From Rusavskia elegans (lineage: Eukaryota > Ascomycota > Lecanoromycetes > Teloschistales > Teloschistaceae): a DNA stretch of 64,000 bases. The translations under genes were made by a program, and so were the position numbers. Below are positions 41,567 through 52,128 of this stretch, piece after piece (positions within the stretch are counted from its first letter, which is position 1; the number at the start of each line of letters is the position of its first letter). The DNA is taken from the NCBI GenBank assembly GCA_011316305.1, contig SAUG01000035.1, positions 62,001-126,000 on the forward strand. The letters run 5' to 3'. The notes under the pieces were generated by a model. The model did not search any database and was not told the origin of the DNA. It worked only from the letters and a program-made list of their open reading frames with translations.

Positions 41567-43954
41567 ATGGCAAGACTGAGAAAGAAGCGACCCAATCGAG
41601 TCCTGCGGAGTGAGAAGCATCCCGAATCTGCAGATCCACGGACCAATCCATCAAGATGGCGCCTCCTCGACCAGCGGGGCAGACAAACATGGCATTACCT
41701 CCAGTCAGATGAAGAGATCAAGGAATGGCCTCAGTCCATTGCTGACAGGTACTTTCTCGGCCTACCTACAGTATAGAGCCTTCCCGGTCCAGGGGTTTTG
41801 CCTAGTAGATGTACTGATCGTAGCCTCTCTAGGGACTACCACCTTTACCTAAGCCGGAGACTCCTCTGAACTCTGCTCAAAATGCCATCGCCTACTTTTC
41901 CCAACTCCAGCTTCCACCTGGCAACTGGGCCTGCGAGTATGGCGGCCCTCTATTCCTCCTACCAGGTCTTGTCATTGCTTGGTACGTCACCAAGACTCCG
42001 GTCCCAAAACACATCTCAATTGAGATCAGACGCTACCTCTTCGCTCGCCAAAATCCGGTCGATGGAGGATGGGGGCTTCATATCGAGGGCGAGAGCTCAG
42101 TCTTTGGCACCGCTATGAACTACGTCGTTCTTCGGCTGCTTGGTGCGAGCGAGGAGGACAAGAGAATAGTCAAGGCGAGGGGAATGCTACACAAACTGGG
42201 GGGTGCTCTCAACGGGCCACACTGGGCCAAGTTCTGGCTCAGTGTTCTGGGATGTATGGAACCTGAGGCGGTCAATCCGGTGCCGCCAGAACTATGGTGA
42301 TTACCGAATGCGCTCCCCTTCCCGACCGAGAGTATTGATCAGATGCGCAGGCTGCTGCCAGACTGGGTGCCAATTGCTCCATGGCGGTGGTGGATTCACA
42401 TGCGCCAGGTCTATTTGCCCATGTCCTATATCGTTTCCAAAGGCTTCAGATGCCCCCTCACTCCTCTCACCCGTCAGCTGCGCGAAGAGATCTACACACA
42501 ACCATACTCGTCCATTAATTTCGCTTCCCACCGCAACACCATCTCGCCTGCCGACAATTACCACCCCAAATCTATGTTCCTCAACGCCGTCAACCAGCTG
42601 CTGGTCAATATTTGGAATCCTTACATGCGGACTGATTTCATCCGCCGGCGGGCCGAACAGTGGACCTGGGAGCTCATCAGACGCGAAGACCAGAACACGG
42701 ACTTTGCCAATCTCGGACCTGTCAGTGGCCCAATGAACTTTTTAGCCAGTTACATCCATGATGGGCCGGACAGCTATGCTGTAGAACGCCACCGAGAGCG
42801 TATGCACGATTTCCTTTGGGTGAAAGATGAAGGGATGCTCATGAACGGCACGAATGGAGTGCAGACGTGGGATACAGCGTTTCTGATCCAGGCGGTCGTT
42901 GAAGCTGGACTGGCCGAGGATCCGAAATGCAAGCCAATGCTCATCAAAGCTTTGGAGTTCCTGGACGATCAGCAGATACGAGAGGACTGCCCGGAACAGG
43001 GCATTTGCTACCGACAACGGCGGAAGGGCGCGTGGGCTTTCAGCACAAGAGAACAAGGGTACACCGTTAGTGATTGTACCAGCGAAGCGCTGAAGTCAGT
43101 CATCCTGCTCCAACGACTGCCTGGCTTTCCCAAGCTTGTATCCGATGAGAGGATCAAAGATGCCATCGATACGCTTCTGACGATGCAAAATTCTTCCGGG
43201 GGGTTTGCATCGTATGAGGCCATCCGAGGTTCGCAGTACATGGAACACCTGAACGCAGCCGAAGTCTTTGGCCGGATCATGATCGAGTACGACTACCCTG
43301 AATGCACCACGGCTGTGGTGACAGCTCTAGCAATGTTCTCTCGCACCCATGACGTCTCATACCGCAAAGCAGAAATCGAACCGACGATCAGCAAAGCGGT
43401 ATCCTGGATTTTGAAAGATCAAAGAAAGGATGGCAGCTGGTACGGAAGCTGGGGCATCTGTTTCACCTACGCAGGCATGTTCGCACTGGAATCGCTAGCC
43501 TCTGTGGGACGTTATTACAGCAATGATGACCGGGTCGCCTTGGCTTGCCAATTCTTCCTCGACCGGCAGATGGCTGATGGAGGCTGGGGCGAGAGCTACA
43601 AAAGCTGCACAGATGGCGTCTACACACAACATGAAAAGAGTCAAGTTGTGCAGACATGTTGGGTCATTATCGCGCTACTGGAGGCGGAGTATCCGGTGCG
43701 TGAGCCCATTGAAAAGGCTGTCAGATTGGTCATGAGCAGACAGCAGCAGGATGGTAGTTGGAAGCAGGAGGCTATCGAAGGGGTCTTCAATAAAAGCTGG
43801 TAAGTGCATGATTGGATGGGCTGAATGTTTTGGGATGTGGAAGAACAATGCTAACGATACCAGTATGATTTCATATCCGAATTACAAGTTCATCTTTCCT
43901 ATCAAAGCGCTCGGCATGTTTGCCAGGAGGTTTGGTGATCCAAAAGTTCAGTGA
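41567..43954 (+). CDS. ERG7: oxidosqualene cyclase, lanosterol synthase type
   Basis: Four exons: 41567..41770, 41833..42296, 42351..43799 and 43864..43954, giving 735 residues, the usual length for Erg7. The apparent TGA after PPELW is inside the second intron (42297..42350), and splicing restores PPELWLLPDWVPIAPWRWW. Family hallmarks are GRQTWHYL, GNWACEYGGPLFLLPGL, DGGWGLHIEG, PHWAKFWL, VYLPMSY, the catalytic acid motif SDCTSEALK (usually DCTAE), repeated QW-type motifs (QNSSGGF, QRKDGSW, QMADGGW, QQQDGSW) and the C-terminal GVFNKSCMISYPNYKFIFPI. It converts 2,3-oxidosqualene to lanosterol at the ER/lipid droplet. The tail resembles sterol-pathway enzymes more than fusidane-type cyclases, but a duplicated specialised enzyme cannot be excluded. 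Confidence 0.9.
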
Positions 43955-45033
43955 GCGACCGCTAGGTTGTGCATTCTATCTAATAAGTACATATTACATC
44001 CACACCCGTCCTCGTTCCTGTGCATCGTACATCTCTGCCTTCATTCATCGCGAACTTCCTGAAGCGTACGATTTGAGAAAAGACCGTAGTGTCACAGAAC
44101 AAATTAAAACAGCATCAGCAGCGGTTAATGTTCAGCCCGTCCAGAGCGCCATCATGTGGCCATCGCCCACTAGATCTCCTGCTCTACGTTGCTTCGATTG
44201 GCGGTATGAGTGTATATGATGATAAGCAAAAAGAAGCCTCACGCATATCAAAAAATCATTGCTACCAAACCATCCCAATGCCGTTCGCCCCCTTCTCATC
44301 CCATCACGAACAACAAAGACATGGCATCTGCTCGGCAACGAAATCGGGTTGTGGAAAAGAGGCAGCTACAATATCCTGAGCGCTGTTAAGGTAATGCATT
44401 TGGTGGGCCTGGCGGTCGAGGTATCGAATGTCCATTGGTCTTCTTCGGTTGCACCGAAACCCTCTTCCTCGAGACGACTTAGAAGCTAAAACTACGACGA
44501 AGATGAAGGCGGCGTACGAATGTTTTCCTAGCCGCGTTGTGGAGGATGAGTTCTTCGTGGATGGGGAGAGACGGGTTTGGCCGTCCAGTTCATTTTGTCT
44601 GTCGTGCGTTGCTGGAGGTTTTTCTTTTTTTTTTCCTTCACTTTTTGGAACGCGGTAGGGTGTTTCCCGGTATGGTTTACAGCAAGTGAGTTTCACGATT
44701 GTCTTTGTTCTGAGTAGCCAGATTTATTGACTCATATGAGAATTCGATTCAGTATTGCGGCGGATCGAAATGGCTGGCTGGCTGGGTCATCGCTCTCTCT
44801 GAGCAACCATCTTCTCTGTTTTGGTGTGTCATTCATTATCCTTCTCAGAAAAACCCAACAACCACACATCTCTTACTCATATAACGATGCTCCACCACAT
44901 GCGCCAATCAGGCCAACAACAATATCCTTCCGCTCTCTTACTCTTTCTGGCAAAGTAATCGAGCATCAGGATCTACATTTCATCAAAGCATCAGTGAAGT
45001 AGCAGGCAGGAAAAAAGAAAGAAAGAAATAGAG
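43955..45033. other. intergenic, no supported gene
   Basis: About 1.1 kb. Short frames on both strands around 44.1-44.7 kb have no motif. A pyrimidine-rich T tract lies near 44,625. Confidence 0.5.
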
Positions 45034-45245
45034 ATGCCCTACCATCTGGCTTCGCTAGCGCAGCAGAGGAAGGATATACTTGGTCGTCGATATCACCCTA
45101 CCCCTTCTCCCCACCACATCCAAACCCTTGATATTCCGCAAACACAGAACTCTCTCGTTTCCTCTCCTCAGTCGCAAACCCAAGGACCCGCATCAAAGCA
45201 ACCGCTCGCTTCACATCGCCTACCTCATCATCACGTTTACAAGGC

Positions 45246-45290
45246 GCTGGTGGTGGTGGTGGTGGTGGTGGTGGTCGTGGTCGTGGCGCT
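45246..45290 (+). repeat. GGT trinucleotide microsatellite
   Basis: About a dozen GGT units, with CGT variants at the right end. In the open plus frame it encodes consecutive valines. It lies 40 bp left of element copy 2. Confidence 0.85.
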
Positions 45291-45326
45291 GGGATGGGGA
45301 TTTTCCCTTCTTTATACTTATATGTA

Positions 45327-46253
45327 CCCCCCTGGGGGGCTCCTGTCTGGGGTCATATTGAGTTTTCATATATACATATATATTTTATCAACGTTATATA
45401 CGGCAACGATTATTATATTTTACGTATAGTAAAGAAATTTTTACAGCTAAAGGTATATAGTTTATTAGGTAAAATTTATAGCGCAGTTAATTATATTAAC
45501 TATTTCTTTTTTTATTTAATTACGAATCCTCTATTATTCCTTCCTCGATATTATAAATAATCAGGAGTATCTAATATTTCCGCTATATCTACCTACTATA
45601 CTATAAAGTAATTATCTATACTTATTATATCGGCTATATTTATTATATAACCTGTACCTAAATACTCCGCTAAACTATTAAGGTACTTTTTAGCCTATCT
45701 AGTTTTAAAAGAGTTACTAGATAGTACGCTAGCTACTATAGCTAGAAGCTTTACCCGGTTAATTAGGCTAAAAGGGGGTAGAGAAATTAAATAGTACGTT
45801 TTAAAGATAGTAAGGAAAAGATCTAGGTTAAAGTTAAAATAGGTTACTCTAGCTATAATAAAGTAGTCGATAACCGCGCGGGTAGATATAGTTATTACGG
45901 ATATACTACCGTCTGGTTTAGCTTATAGCTATAGCTATTACAGGAGTATATACATACGCAAGGGCTTTTAGGTATTATAGGGCTTATATTACTGGTAAAT
46001 AAAGAAGAAACGATAACTGCGAGATATATTTATCTATAAAAATCTCTACGTTAAATTATCGGTAGAAGGATACGTTATATTACTAAATAAATTTAAATTA
46101 AAATTCTATAGAAAGAACCGTTATTTACGTTAACTAAACTAGAATATAAATTCTGCTACCGTATATTTAATACTGGTATACCAACGCTTGATTTACTTAC
46201 CGAACCACTGGTTCACCGGGTACCAAAACCAAAACAAATAACTAAATAAATAA
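45327..46253 (-). mobile_element. 925-bp element family, copy 2 (13-bp TSD)
   Basis: The element is 927 bp, flanked by the perfect direct repeat ATACTTATATGTA (45314..45326 and 46254..46266). It has the same left palindrome CCCCCCTGGGGGG and the same right end as copy 1, with one extra ATAA-type unit at the right. It lies in the same orientation as copy 1. It is more AT-rich: most differences replace C by T or G by A, as expected if RIP hit this copy harder. The minus-strand frame seen in copy 1 is still readable here (for example GSISVITISTRAV and LINRVKLLA). Confidence 0.8.
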
Positions 46254-46266
46254 ATACTTATATGTA

Positions 46267-47009
46267 TGGCTTGAAGCATCGCGTCATAATGAGGCGGTAT
46301 AAATGGAAAGAAAAAGAGAAGAGGATGTCAGAGGATTCTGGAGACCTGGAACCACGTCGTCGTTTTGAGGAGGGGGTTAGGGGAGGTTATGTGGGAGTGA
46401 GAGTATTAGGGACGGATTTTGAGGTTGGTTTCGCACGTTAGCGATGAGGGGGGTAGAGTAGGGTGGTTGAGTGGGGGAAGATATGATTAGGGCGTCTGGG
46501 AAATGGGAGGGTGCTGGATGGGAGAGTGGATGTTGATGACGATGACAAGTGGATGAGAGCGTTCAATATCCGTTATGGACCGTGGCAAAGGGACGAGGCC
46601 TGTACAGGGGTTTTTTGGAGGAGAGAGGGAATGAGTTTGATGGGATATGACGCAGGCTGCTTTGCTGGGCAGATAGATACGTCGTCATGAATAGCGTATC
46701 TGTAGATGGGGAAAAGTTCTGAGGCCACTGCCATGTTCTTGGTTGTTGGTATGTGGCCTATATGTTTTCTATTGCGATTTTATTCGAAAAACAACGTTAG
46801 ACGCTGCTGCTGTATAGGTTGAACCCCTGAAAACCGGGGAGTTGGTAAATGCGACATGATGCGGAGACAACCAGAACAGCGTCAGCATCCCCACGCGATA
46901 ACCGCATTAAATGGCAGCACGTGCGTACAGCGAGATATGTAATGCCAAAGCAGCATAAATCAACAAGCCAAATTTCCATACTACACACCCCCAATTCCCA
47001 TCCTCAAAA
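46267..47009. other. intergenic, no supported gene
   Basis: About 740 bp, part of it taken by the tail of the interrupted candidate ORF. The rest is the upstream region of the next secreted-protein gene. Confidence 0.5.
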
Positions 47010-47786
47010 ATGCGCCCCTCATATCTCCTCCCCTTCCTCCTCACGCCCTTCCCCATCTCCCTCGCCGTCGACATCCTTTTCAAATGGGAACACAGATACG
47101 CGTCCATACACTCCCACCGGGACCCCATAATCGCCACATGCCGCGACCAACCGCCGGGCGTATGCTGCATCCCGCATCAGCACATCATCCTCAACGACGT
47201 TCTCGAATCCCTAAACGACTACATGCTCTCGCGTACGACGTTCAACGCCCTCTACCTTTCGCAATTCGGCGCGGGCTGGTCCGCTTCGGGCGCTAGATAC
47301 GAGAATATCGGATGTAGTGGATTGCCGATATTGAGGGTGCCGGGATCGGTGGATGGTGGGGCGGTGATGAGGGTGAATCCGGATCGGATGTTTAATGATG
47401 ATAATGAGGAGACGGCGGCGCCGGGGGCGATTGTGTTTGGTGCCAGTTGGGTGGATTTGAGGACGAGGTTTCCGGTTGGGAGTGAGGGGATGAGGTATTT
47501 GGCGTGGCAGGGGGTGAAGAGGATGGTTTGGGGGGGCAATACGTTGACGGTGGGGAGTGGAGGGGTGCCGTTTCCGAAGAGGGATGTTGGGAGTGGTGGG
47601 TTGGTGAGGAGGGATGGGAGGAAGATTGTTAATGGGTGGATGGGTAAGGGGGAAGTGGAGGTCGAGACGCCGGGTAGATGGAGGTATCCAAGCGTGTATG
47701 AGGTTAATGGGACGAGATTTAAAGAGGCTGGCGATGGAGTTTTTAGGAGTGAGGATGGGAGGGTGTTGGATGTGAGCACAACCTAG
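47010..47786 (+). CDS. secreted protein of unknown function
   Basis: Single-exon frame of 258 residues. The start MRPSYLLPFLLTPFPISLAV is a signal peptide, probably cut near SLAVDIL. The N-terminal half has CRDQPPGVCCIP and GCSGLPIL, so four cysteines in all, then NDVLESLNDYMLSRTTFNAL. The middle includes IVFGASWVDLRTRFPVGSEG and RYLAWQGVKRMVWGGNTLTV. The C-terminal part is basic and then polar. I do not recognise the family. The coding strand is C-rich for about 300 bp and then sharply G-rich to the stop. It converges on the downstream dehydrogenase, with 74 bp between stops. Confidence 0.7.
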   Translation: MRPSYLLPFLLTPFPISLAVDILFKWEHRYASIHSHRDPIIATCRDQPPGVCCIPHQHIILNDVLESLNDYMLSRTTFNALYLSQFGAGWSASGARYENIGCSGLPILRVPGSVDGGAVMRVNPDRMFNDDNEETAAPGAIVFGASWVDLRTRFPVGSEGMRYLAWQGVKRMVWGGNTLTVGSGGVPFPKRDVGSGGLVRRDGRKIVNGWMGKGEVEVETPGRWRYPSVYEVNGTRFKEAGDGVFRSEDGRVLDVSTT

Positions 47787-47860
47787 AGAGGATGAAGTTG
47801 TTGGTATCGCTACCAACTCGGATCTGCTTTGAACGCTCCGTCGTCCTTTGAAGTATCCTT

Positions 47861-48751
47861 TCAGGCAGGCTCGCCGATCATACCAATCTTCAACAAATCA
47901 CTATTGACAATCTCCTCCGCTCTCGCTTTGAGCTCGTCAACATCCCAATTGGCATACACAAATCGACCAGCCAGAAAATCCGCTTCCCCCGAAGCTAACC
48001 ACACGGCGAAACTGCCAGGTAATGAAACGTCATCCCATGGAAAGCTGTCCTCGTTCATGCCCATGGCCCGTGTCATGCTTGTCAGCACGCCTCCTGGGTG
48101 GAAATTGAAGATCTTGACTCCGGTATCGGCATGATCGTCTTGCACGTGTGCAAGGAGATGAACGAAGGCTTCTTTACTGGCGCCATAGCTTCCACGGTGT
48201 GGCAAAGTCATGTGTGCTGAGCAAGAGGAGACGTTGATGATTTTCTTATTGGGAGCCTTCCTCGCTGATACGGGTAGCAGAAAGTGTCGCACCCAGTTTA
48301 AATTGGCTGTGACATTGGTGTCGAAATCAAGTTGGATATCCTCTTCGGGTATCGTTAGGACAGGTCCTTGTGTGCATTTGCTAGCTGCGCAGAGGACAAG
48401 GATATCTGGCTCTAATTCCATTCTTGTGCGTACGGTGTCAAATATTTCTCCCGTGGCCTCAGAATCGGTTATTGATGCTCTGAAAACAGTGACGGTCGTT
48501 GCAGGATGATTTTTCTCTAACATGATCATAGCCATGTCAAAGGGGGTAGCTCGTCTGGATACGATGATCAGGTTCGAGGCCCCGGCTTCGGCGAAGGCGG
48601 TGCAGATGGCGAGGCCAATGCCTTGGGAACCACCAGTGACAACGACAGTTTTTCCTTCAGCAGATAAGGCATCCTTGTAAGGTGAGATAGCTGGGTAGCT
48701 TTTGTTGTGGACTGTCTTTGTGAAAGGGTGAAATAGATCGGCTTGGGACAT
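47861..48751 (-). CDS. short-chain dehydrogenase/reductase
   Basis: Single exon, 296 residues. The Rossmann motif is TGGSQGIG (residues about 39-46), followed by an NAG-equivalent strand (LVLCAAS), the catalytic Ser in NVSSCSAH and the pair in SYGASK. The C-terminal region (FNFHPGGVLTSMTRAMGM, then ASGEADFLAGRFVYANWDVD) is like fungal SDRs annotated as peroxisomal or short-chain alcohol dehydrogenases. There is no obvious targeting signal; the C-terminus GEPA is not a peroxisomal SKL. Substrate unknown. The catalytic residues are all present, so it is probably active. It sits 0.5 kb from the AT-rich island. Confidence 0.85.
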   Translation of the reverse strand: MSQADLFHPFTKTVHNKSYPAISPYKDALSAEGKTVVVTGGSQGIGLAICTAFAEAGASNLIIVSRRATPFDMAMIMLEKNHPATTVTVFRASITDSEATGEIFDTVRTRMELEPDILVLCAASKCTQGPVLTIPEEDIQLDFDTNVTANLNWVRHFLLPVSARKAPNKKIINVSSCSAHMTLPHRGSYGASKEAFVHLLAHVQDDHADTGVKIFNFHPGGVLTSMTRAMGMNEDSFPWDDVSLPGSFAVWLASGEADFLAGRFVYANWDVDELKARAEEIVNSDLLKIGMIGEPA

Positions 48752-49313
48752 GGTGGAACAATATGACCAATCTCTGAGAATGGGCTATCCAGTATGCTTT
48801 GCCGGACCAGCTCTCTTCAATTGCTTGTTGCTTGGGTTCAAGTGTAATCTGTTCTGCGATAGAAAGTCCTGGACATGAAAGTAACGTGCTGGCGTCAATG
48901 CTGTTGTAGCATTGTTGGATTGGGTCTTCGTCCGAGCGAGGTATAATATAAAAAATGTTAGCCCAAGAAAGTCACTCAGATTTGACAGAGAAATAGTTCA
49001 ACGAAATGGAAGCTCGAAATAGAGTCTTATGCTTAAAGTCTCCCTTCGTTACTTCGGCACGCCCACGTATGGTTCAATGGCCAGATGTGTGGTAGTCTAC
49101 GACGCTGACCGAGACGTCCTGAAGCTGTATCTAATCCCTAGCGACCTAGATGAATACCACTCCAAGAGCAAAGCTCAAGCTCAGGCGATAAAGAACAGCA
49201 AACGTCGACTTAAGAGCGGAGGGATCCCGGATAGTTTATTTAGCAGTTGCAAAACTGGACATCGGAACGGGTTAGGTCGGGTCGGGTTCTAGGGCCTCTG
49301 ACCCGACCCGAAC
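48752..49313 (+). other. island border with a short truncated frame (49029..49292)
   Basis: A plus-strand frame of 87 codons (TPTYGSMARCVVVYDADRDV, then KLYLIPSDLDEYHSKSKAQA) has protein-like composition, but it ends exactly where the AT-rich island begins. It may be a gene fragment cut by the island, or chance. Just right of it, GGGTCGGGT and ACCCGACCC form a short stem-loop (about 49,275-49,311) related to motifs inside the island's elements. Confidence 0.3.
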
Positions 49314-49361
49314 CGGGTTAGGATATAAACGGGTTGGGATATAAACGGGTTAGGATATAAA
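49314..49361 (+). repeat. three tandem 16-bp units at the island's left border
   Basis: Three copies of CGGGTTAGGATATAAA (the second with GG for AG), plus a partial fourth. They lie directly after the border stem-loop. Confidence 0.85.
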
Positions 49362-49650
49362 CGGGTTTTCGCGGGTTTTTTCTGTTTCGAAAACGAATTA
49401 ATTAGTAATCGCGCTAGTATAGGTGCTAAATTCGTCTATATAGATTTTTTTACTACTTTAGTATAAAATGAAGCTATAGTTTATATATACGCTAATTTAG
49501 TACCTAACTTCGGTTTTCTAGAATTAATTCTAAAAACTACTATTTTTAGTATATCCCGATCCGAATCTAATCCGTTTCGATTCGAATCGAACCAAAATTT
49601 AGAAAAAGCCTTTATATATATTTCTATATCGTTATTATATATTCTACGCG

Positions 49651-50038
49651 TAGACTGGCCGTCGAATCGGATTTCGAACCCGAGTTGGCTAATCCGACCC
49701 GAAAAAACGCTAAATACTAGTATAAAAGTATAAAGCTAATATAATTTTTATACGATTTTACTAAAAAAAACTCTAATTATTTAATTATATTAGCTAAAAA
49801 GTTCGTAGTAAAACTAAATATATTATCTGAATATATTATCTTTAATAAAATATTAAAATAATAATATATAAAATATATAATATAATCGAATTAGATTCGG
49901 ATCGGATTACAATAATTATTAAATAATTCGATCCGGATTCGACCTGCTAAAACTTGGATCGGGTCCGGATCGGATTACTAAAATCAGGTCGGATATCCGA
50001 CGGTTCGACGAAAATTCGATCCGAACCGGCCAATCTAC
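49651..50038 (+). mobile_element. TIR element A (about 388 bp)
   Basis: The ends are TAGACTGGCC... and ...GGCCAATCTAC, imperfect inverted repeats. The flanks carry CTACGCG on both sides (49644..49650 and 50039..50045), a target duplication of 6-7 bp. It has no coding capacity, so it is MITE-like. Its interior matches element C (about 52,129-52,450) in the same orientation. Confidence 0.75.
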
Positions 50039-50724
50039 CTACGCGACGCTATTATATATTTTTTTTAATCAAATTAAATCCCGTCGATAATATCAGCAAA
50101 TATACAACCCGTTTATAATATTTTAAAATAAAAAAGCGTTTAGAATCGATTGAACCAATTTAAATCGGTTTAAGTAAAATTATCTTGTTTAGTAAATAGA
50201 AAAGTTTAGATATATTCTAAAAACGTCTATTTTATCTATATTTAGAATTTTAAAATTAAATTTTTTAAAATTTAATATCCGTCAGTTTTCGTTTAACAAC
50301 AGGAAGCTTCTAGTTTAGAAACTAGTAATACTAACGTTTTATAAATAAAGATTTTTAAAATCTACGCTAAAAGTTTACTAGTATAGATATATTATAGGAT
50401 ACTAGTAGCTCTATTAGATAGAAGAACTTAGAATTTTTAAAAGATTTTTTTTTAAAATTTCAAAACTCGTTCAAAGCGCTCAGAGCGTTTATAAACGTTC
50501 ACGAACAAGATTTTAGTTTATAAACGCTCGTGAGCAAGCCTTCTACTCGTGAGCGCTTTTGTAACGCGTTAGACAGAATATAGAATCAGATCCGTTCACT
50601 CGTTCAATCTAGTTCAATTAATTCAAAGCTGAATCGATACTTTTAGTGATAAACTAATCTAAGAAAATAAAACGTAGAATATAATTCTAATCCTTTTACT
50701 ATTATTTTAAAAATCTAAATATAT

Positions 50725-51258
50725 TTAGAAACGATTAGATTTTTTAGATTTCTACGTTGTTATTATATCTACTTCCCGGCGTTTCGAAACCAGTTTCTAA
50801 AAAGTCGAAATAGAAATAGTAGTAAAAAAAGTAGGATAAAACTTTTAAAGATAAAATTAAAACGATAGCTAACGGAGTAATAATATATATATTTCGTTAC
50901 TATATTTCGCGTATCGATTAAATAACGTAATATAAAACTGATAAATATTTAATTTTATAATTTAAATACGAAATAATTATACTAATTAAAAAATAGATAT
51001 ATATTTTATTTAGATAAAATAAAATATTAGAGAAAATTATAAATTACAGTATTAAATACGAAATTTTTATAGAATTAACTCTATCCGTAGGCTATTCCGA
51101 GAGATTTTTAATAGTAAAAATATTTTTTAGAATCGAGATAAATAACGTTAAAATAATATAAAATCTTAGCTTTAAAGTTTATATAGTTGGTATATAGTAC
51201 AAGTATATAGAAAATAGTTGAAAAAAAAGAATTTTCGATAAAAGTTTTAAAAAAATAG
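50725..51258 (+). repeat. direct repeat, copy 1 (partner at 57,703-58,315)
   Basis: Shared blocks include ACTTCCCGGCG, CCAGTTTCTAAAAAG, TATCCGTAGG and ATATAGTACAAGTATATAG in the same order. Differences are mostly transitions plus a few indels. The function of the parent sequence is unknown. Confidence 0.75.
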
Positions 51259-51261
51259 AAT

Positions 51262-51810
51262 AGACTGACCGTTTCGGTAGGCTGGCCGTCGGGTCGGATT
51301 TCGAACTCGGGTTAACTAATCCGACCCGACCCAAGTCGGATTAGACTAAAACGTAATCCGATCCGACCGGATTTTAAACCCGGGTTAGCTAATCCGACCC
51401 GACCTGCTAAAACTAAATCTTAGTACTAAACTCTAGTATAAAAGTATAATTCTAGTATAAAAATTATATAAAAAGTTTAAAAAAACTCTAATTAATTAAC
51501 TACGTTAGCTAGAAGGATTCTAGTTGGATTAATTATATTACCTAATTATATTACTTTTATTTATAATTAATAAATTAATTAATTAATATATTATATTATT
51601 ATTTAATTAAATAAAAAGATTTAGCGGGTTCCTATCGAATATCCGAGTTCGACCCGAAGTAGCCAGTCTACGTTTCGGATATCCTAAAACCCGAAAATGG
51701 CCCGTAGATTCGTTTAACTATCTATTTTAGATTTATATTTTATCTAATCGAATTAAAACGCCAATCCGAATCCGAATTTATAGATAACGACTCGAAAAAA
51801 CGGCCAGCCT
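51262..51810 (+). mobile_element. outer TIR element, host of a nested copy
   Basis: The left end AGACTGACCG (51262) and right end CGGCCAGCCT (51810) belong to one element of about 150 bp, into which element B (51278..51671) has inserted. Confidence 0.6.
51278..51671 (+). mobile_element. TIR element B (394 bp), nested, with GTTTCGG duplication
   Basis: The ends TAGGCTGGCC and AGCCAGTCTAC are flanked on both sides by GTTTCGG (51271..51277 and 51672..51678). This clean duplication fixes the element borders and shows that the AGACTGGCC ends mark a mobile family. It is related to elements A and C. Confidence 0.8.
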
Positions 51811-52128
51811 AAAATAGAACTATAGATTCCTACGTATTATTTTATTAAATTAAATGCCGACGGGATTTAATTTTATTAGGAAGGATTTATATAAGCGACG
51901 CTAAAAGTATATAATAGCGATATAGAAATATATACAGAAACGTTTCTAAAATTTATATAATCCGATCCGAATCTGATCCGAATTCGTCTTCGTCGAAATG
52001 GATTGAAGAAATCTATTGGAATTTAGTATAGTGGATTCTTTTAGGTTGGTATAATATAGATTTTAAAAGCTTTTAATCCAATCTATTTAAATAGTATAGA
52101 TTTTTTAAATTATTTTACGAGATATTTT

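Larger units (their letters stand above)
45034..46444 (+). pseudogene. candidate small membrane-protein ORF interrupted by element copy 2
   Basis: A plus-strand frame from the Met at 45034 (MPYHLASLAQQRKDILGRRY) runs through a polar region into a poly-Val stretch encoded by a GGT repeat (about 45,246-45,290) and then ALGWGFSLLYTYMY, together a good membrane segment. The element enters at 45327. Removing it and one duplication copy keeps the frame open into YGLKHRVIMRRYKWKEKEKR, a basic post-membrane stretch, then an acidic and Gly-rich tail, stopping near 46,444. The layout (one membrane span, basic cytosolic flank) is that of a small single-pass protein. There is no family match, so the gene itself is uncertain; the insertion is not. 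Confidence 0.4.
50044..51900. mobile_element. relic DNA-transposon-like segment with 43-bp inverted ends
   Basis: The segments 50044..50086 and 51858..51900 are 43-bp inverted repeats (shared core AAATTAAATCCCGTCG and its complement, with GCGACG outer ends). The similarity continues outward: about 49,555-49,650 matches the complement of about 51,905-52,000 once element A is removed. The segment therefore lies in a larger inverted structure. No transposase frame survives. Its interior (50,725-51,258) recurs at 57,703-58,315. Confidence 0.55.

Noticed and set aside
42297..42350. In-frame TGA in the oxidosqualene cyclase after PPELW
   Set aside because: It lies inside a 54-nt intron with a GTGATT donor and CGCAG acceptor. 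Removing it gives the family sequence PPELWLLPDWVP without a break.
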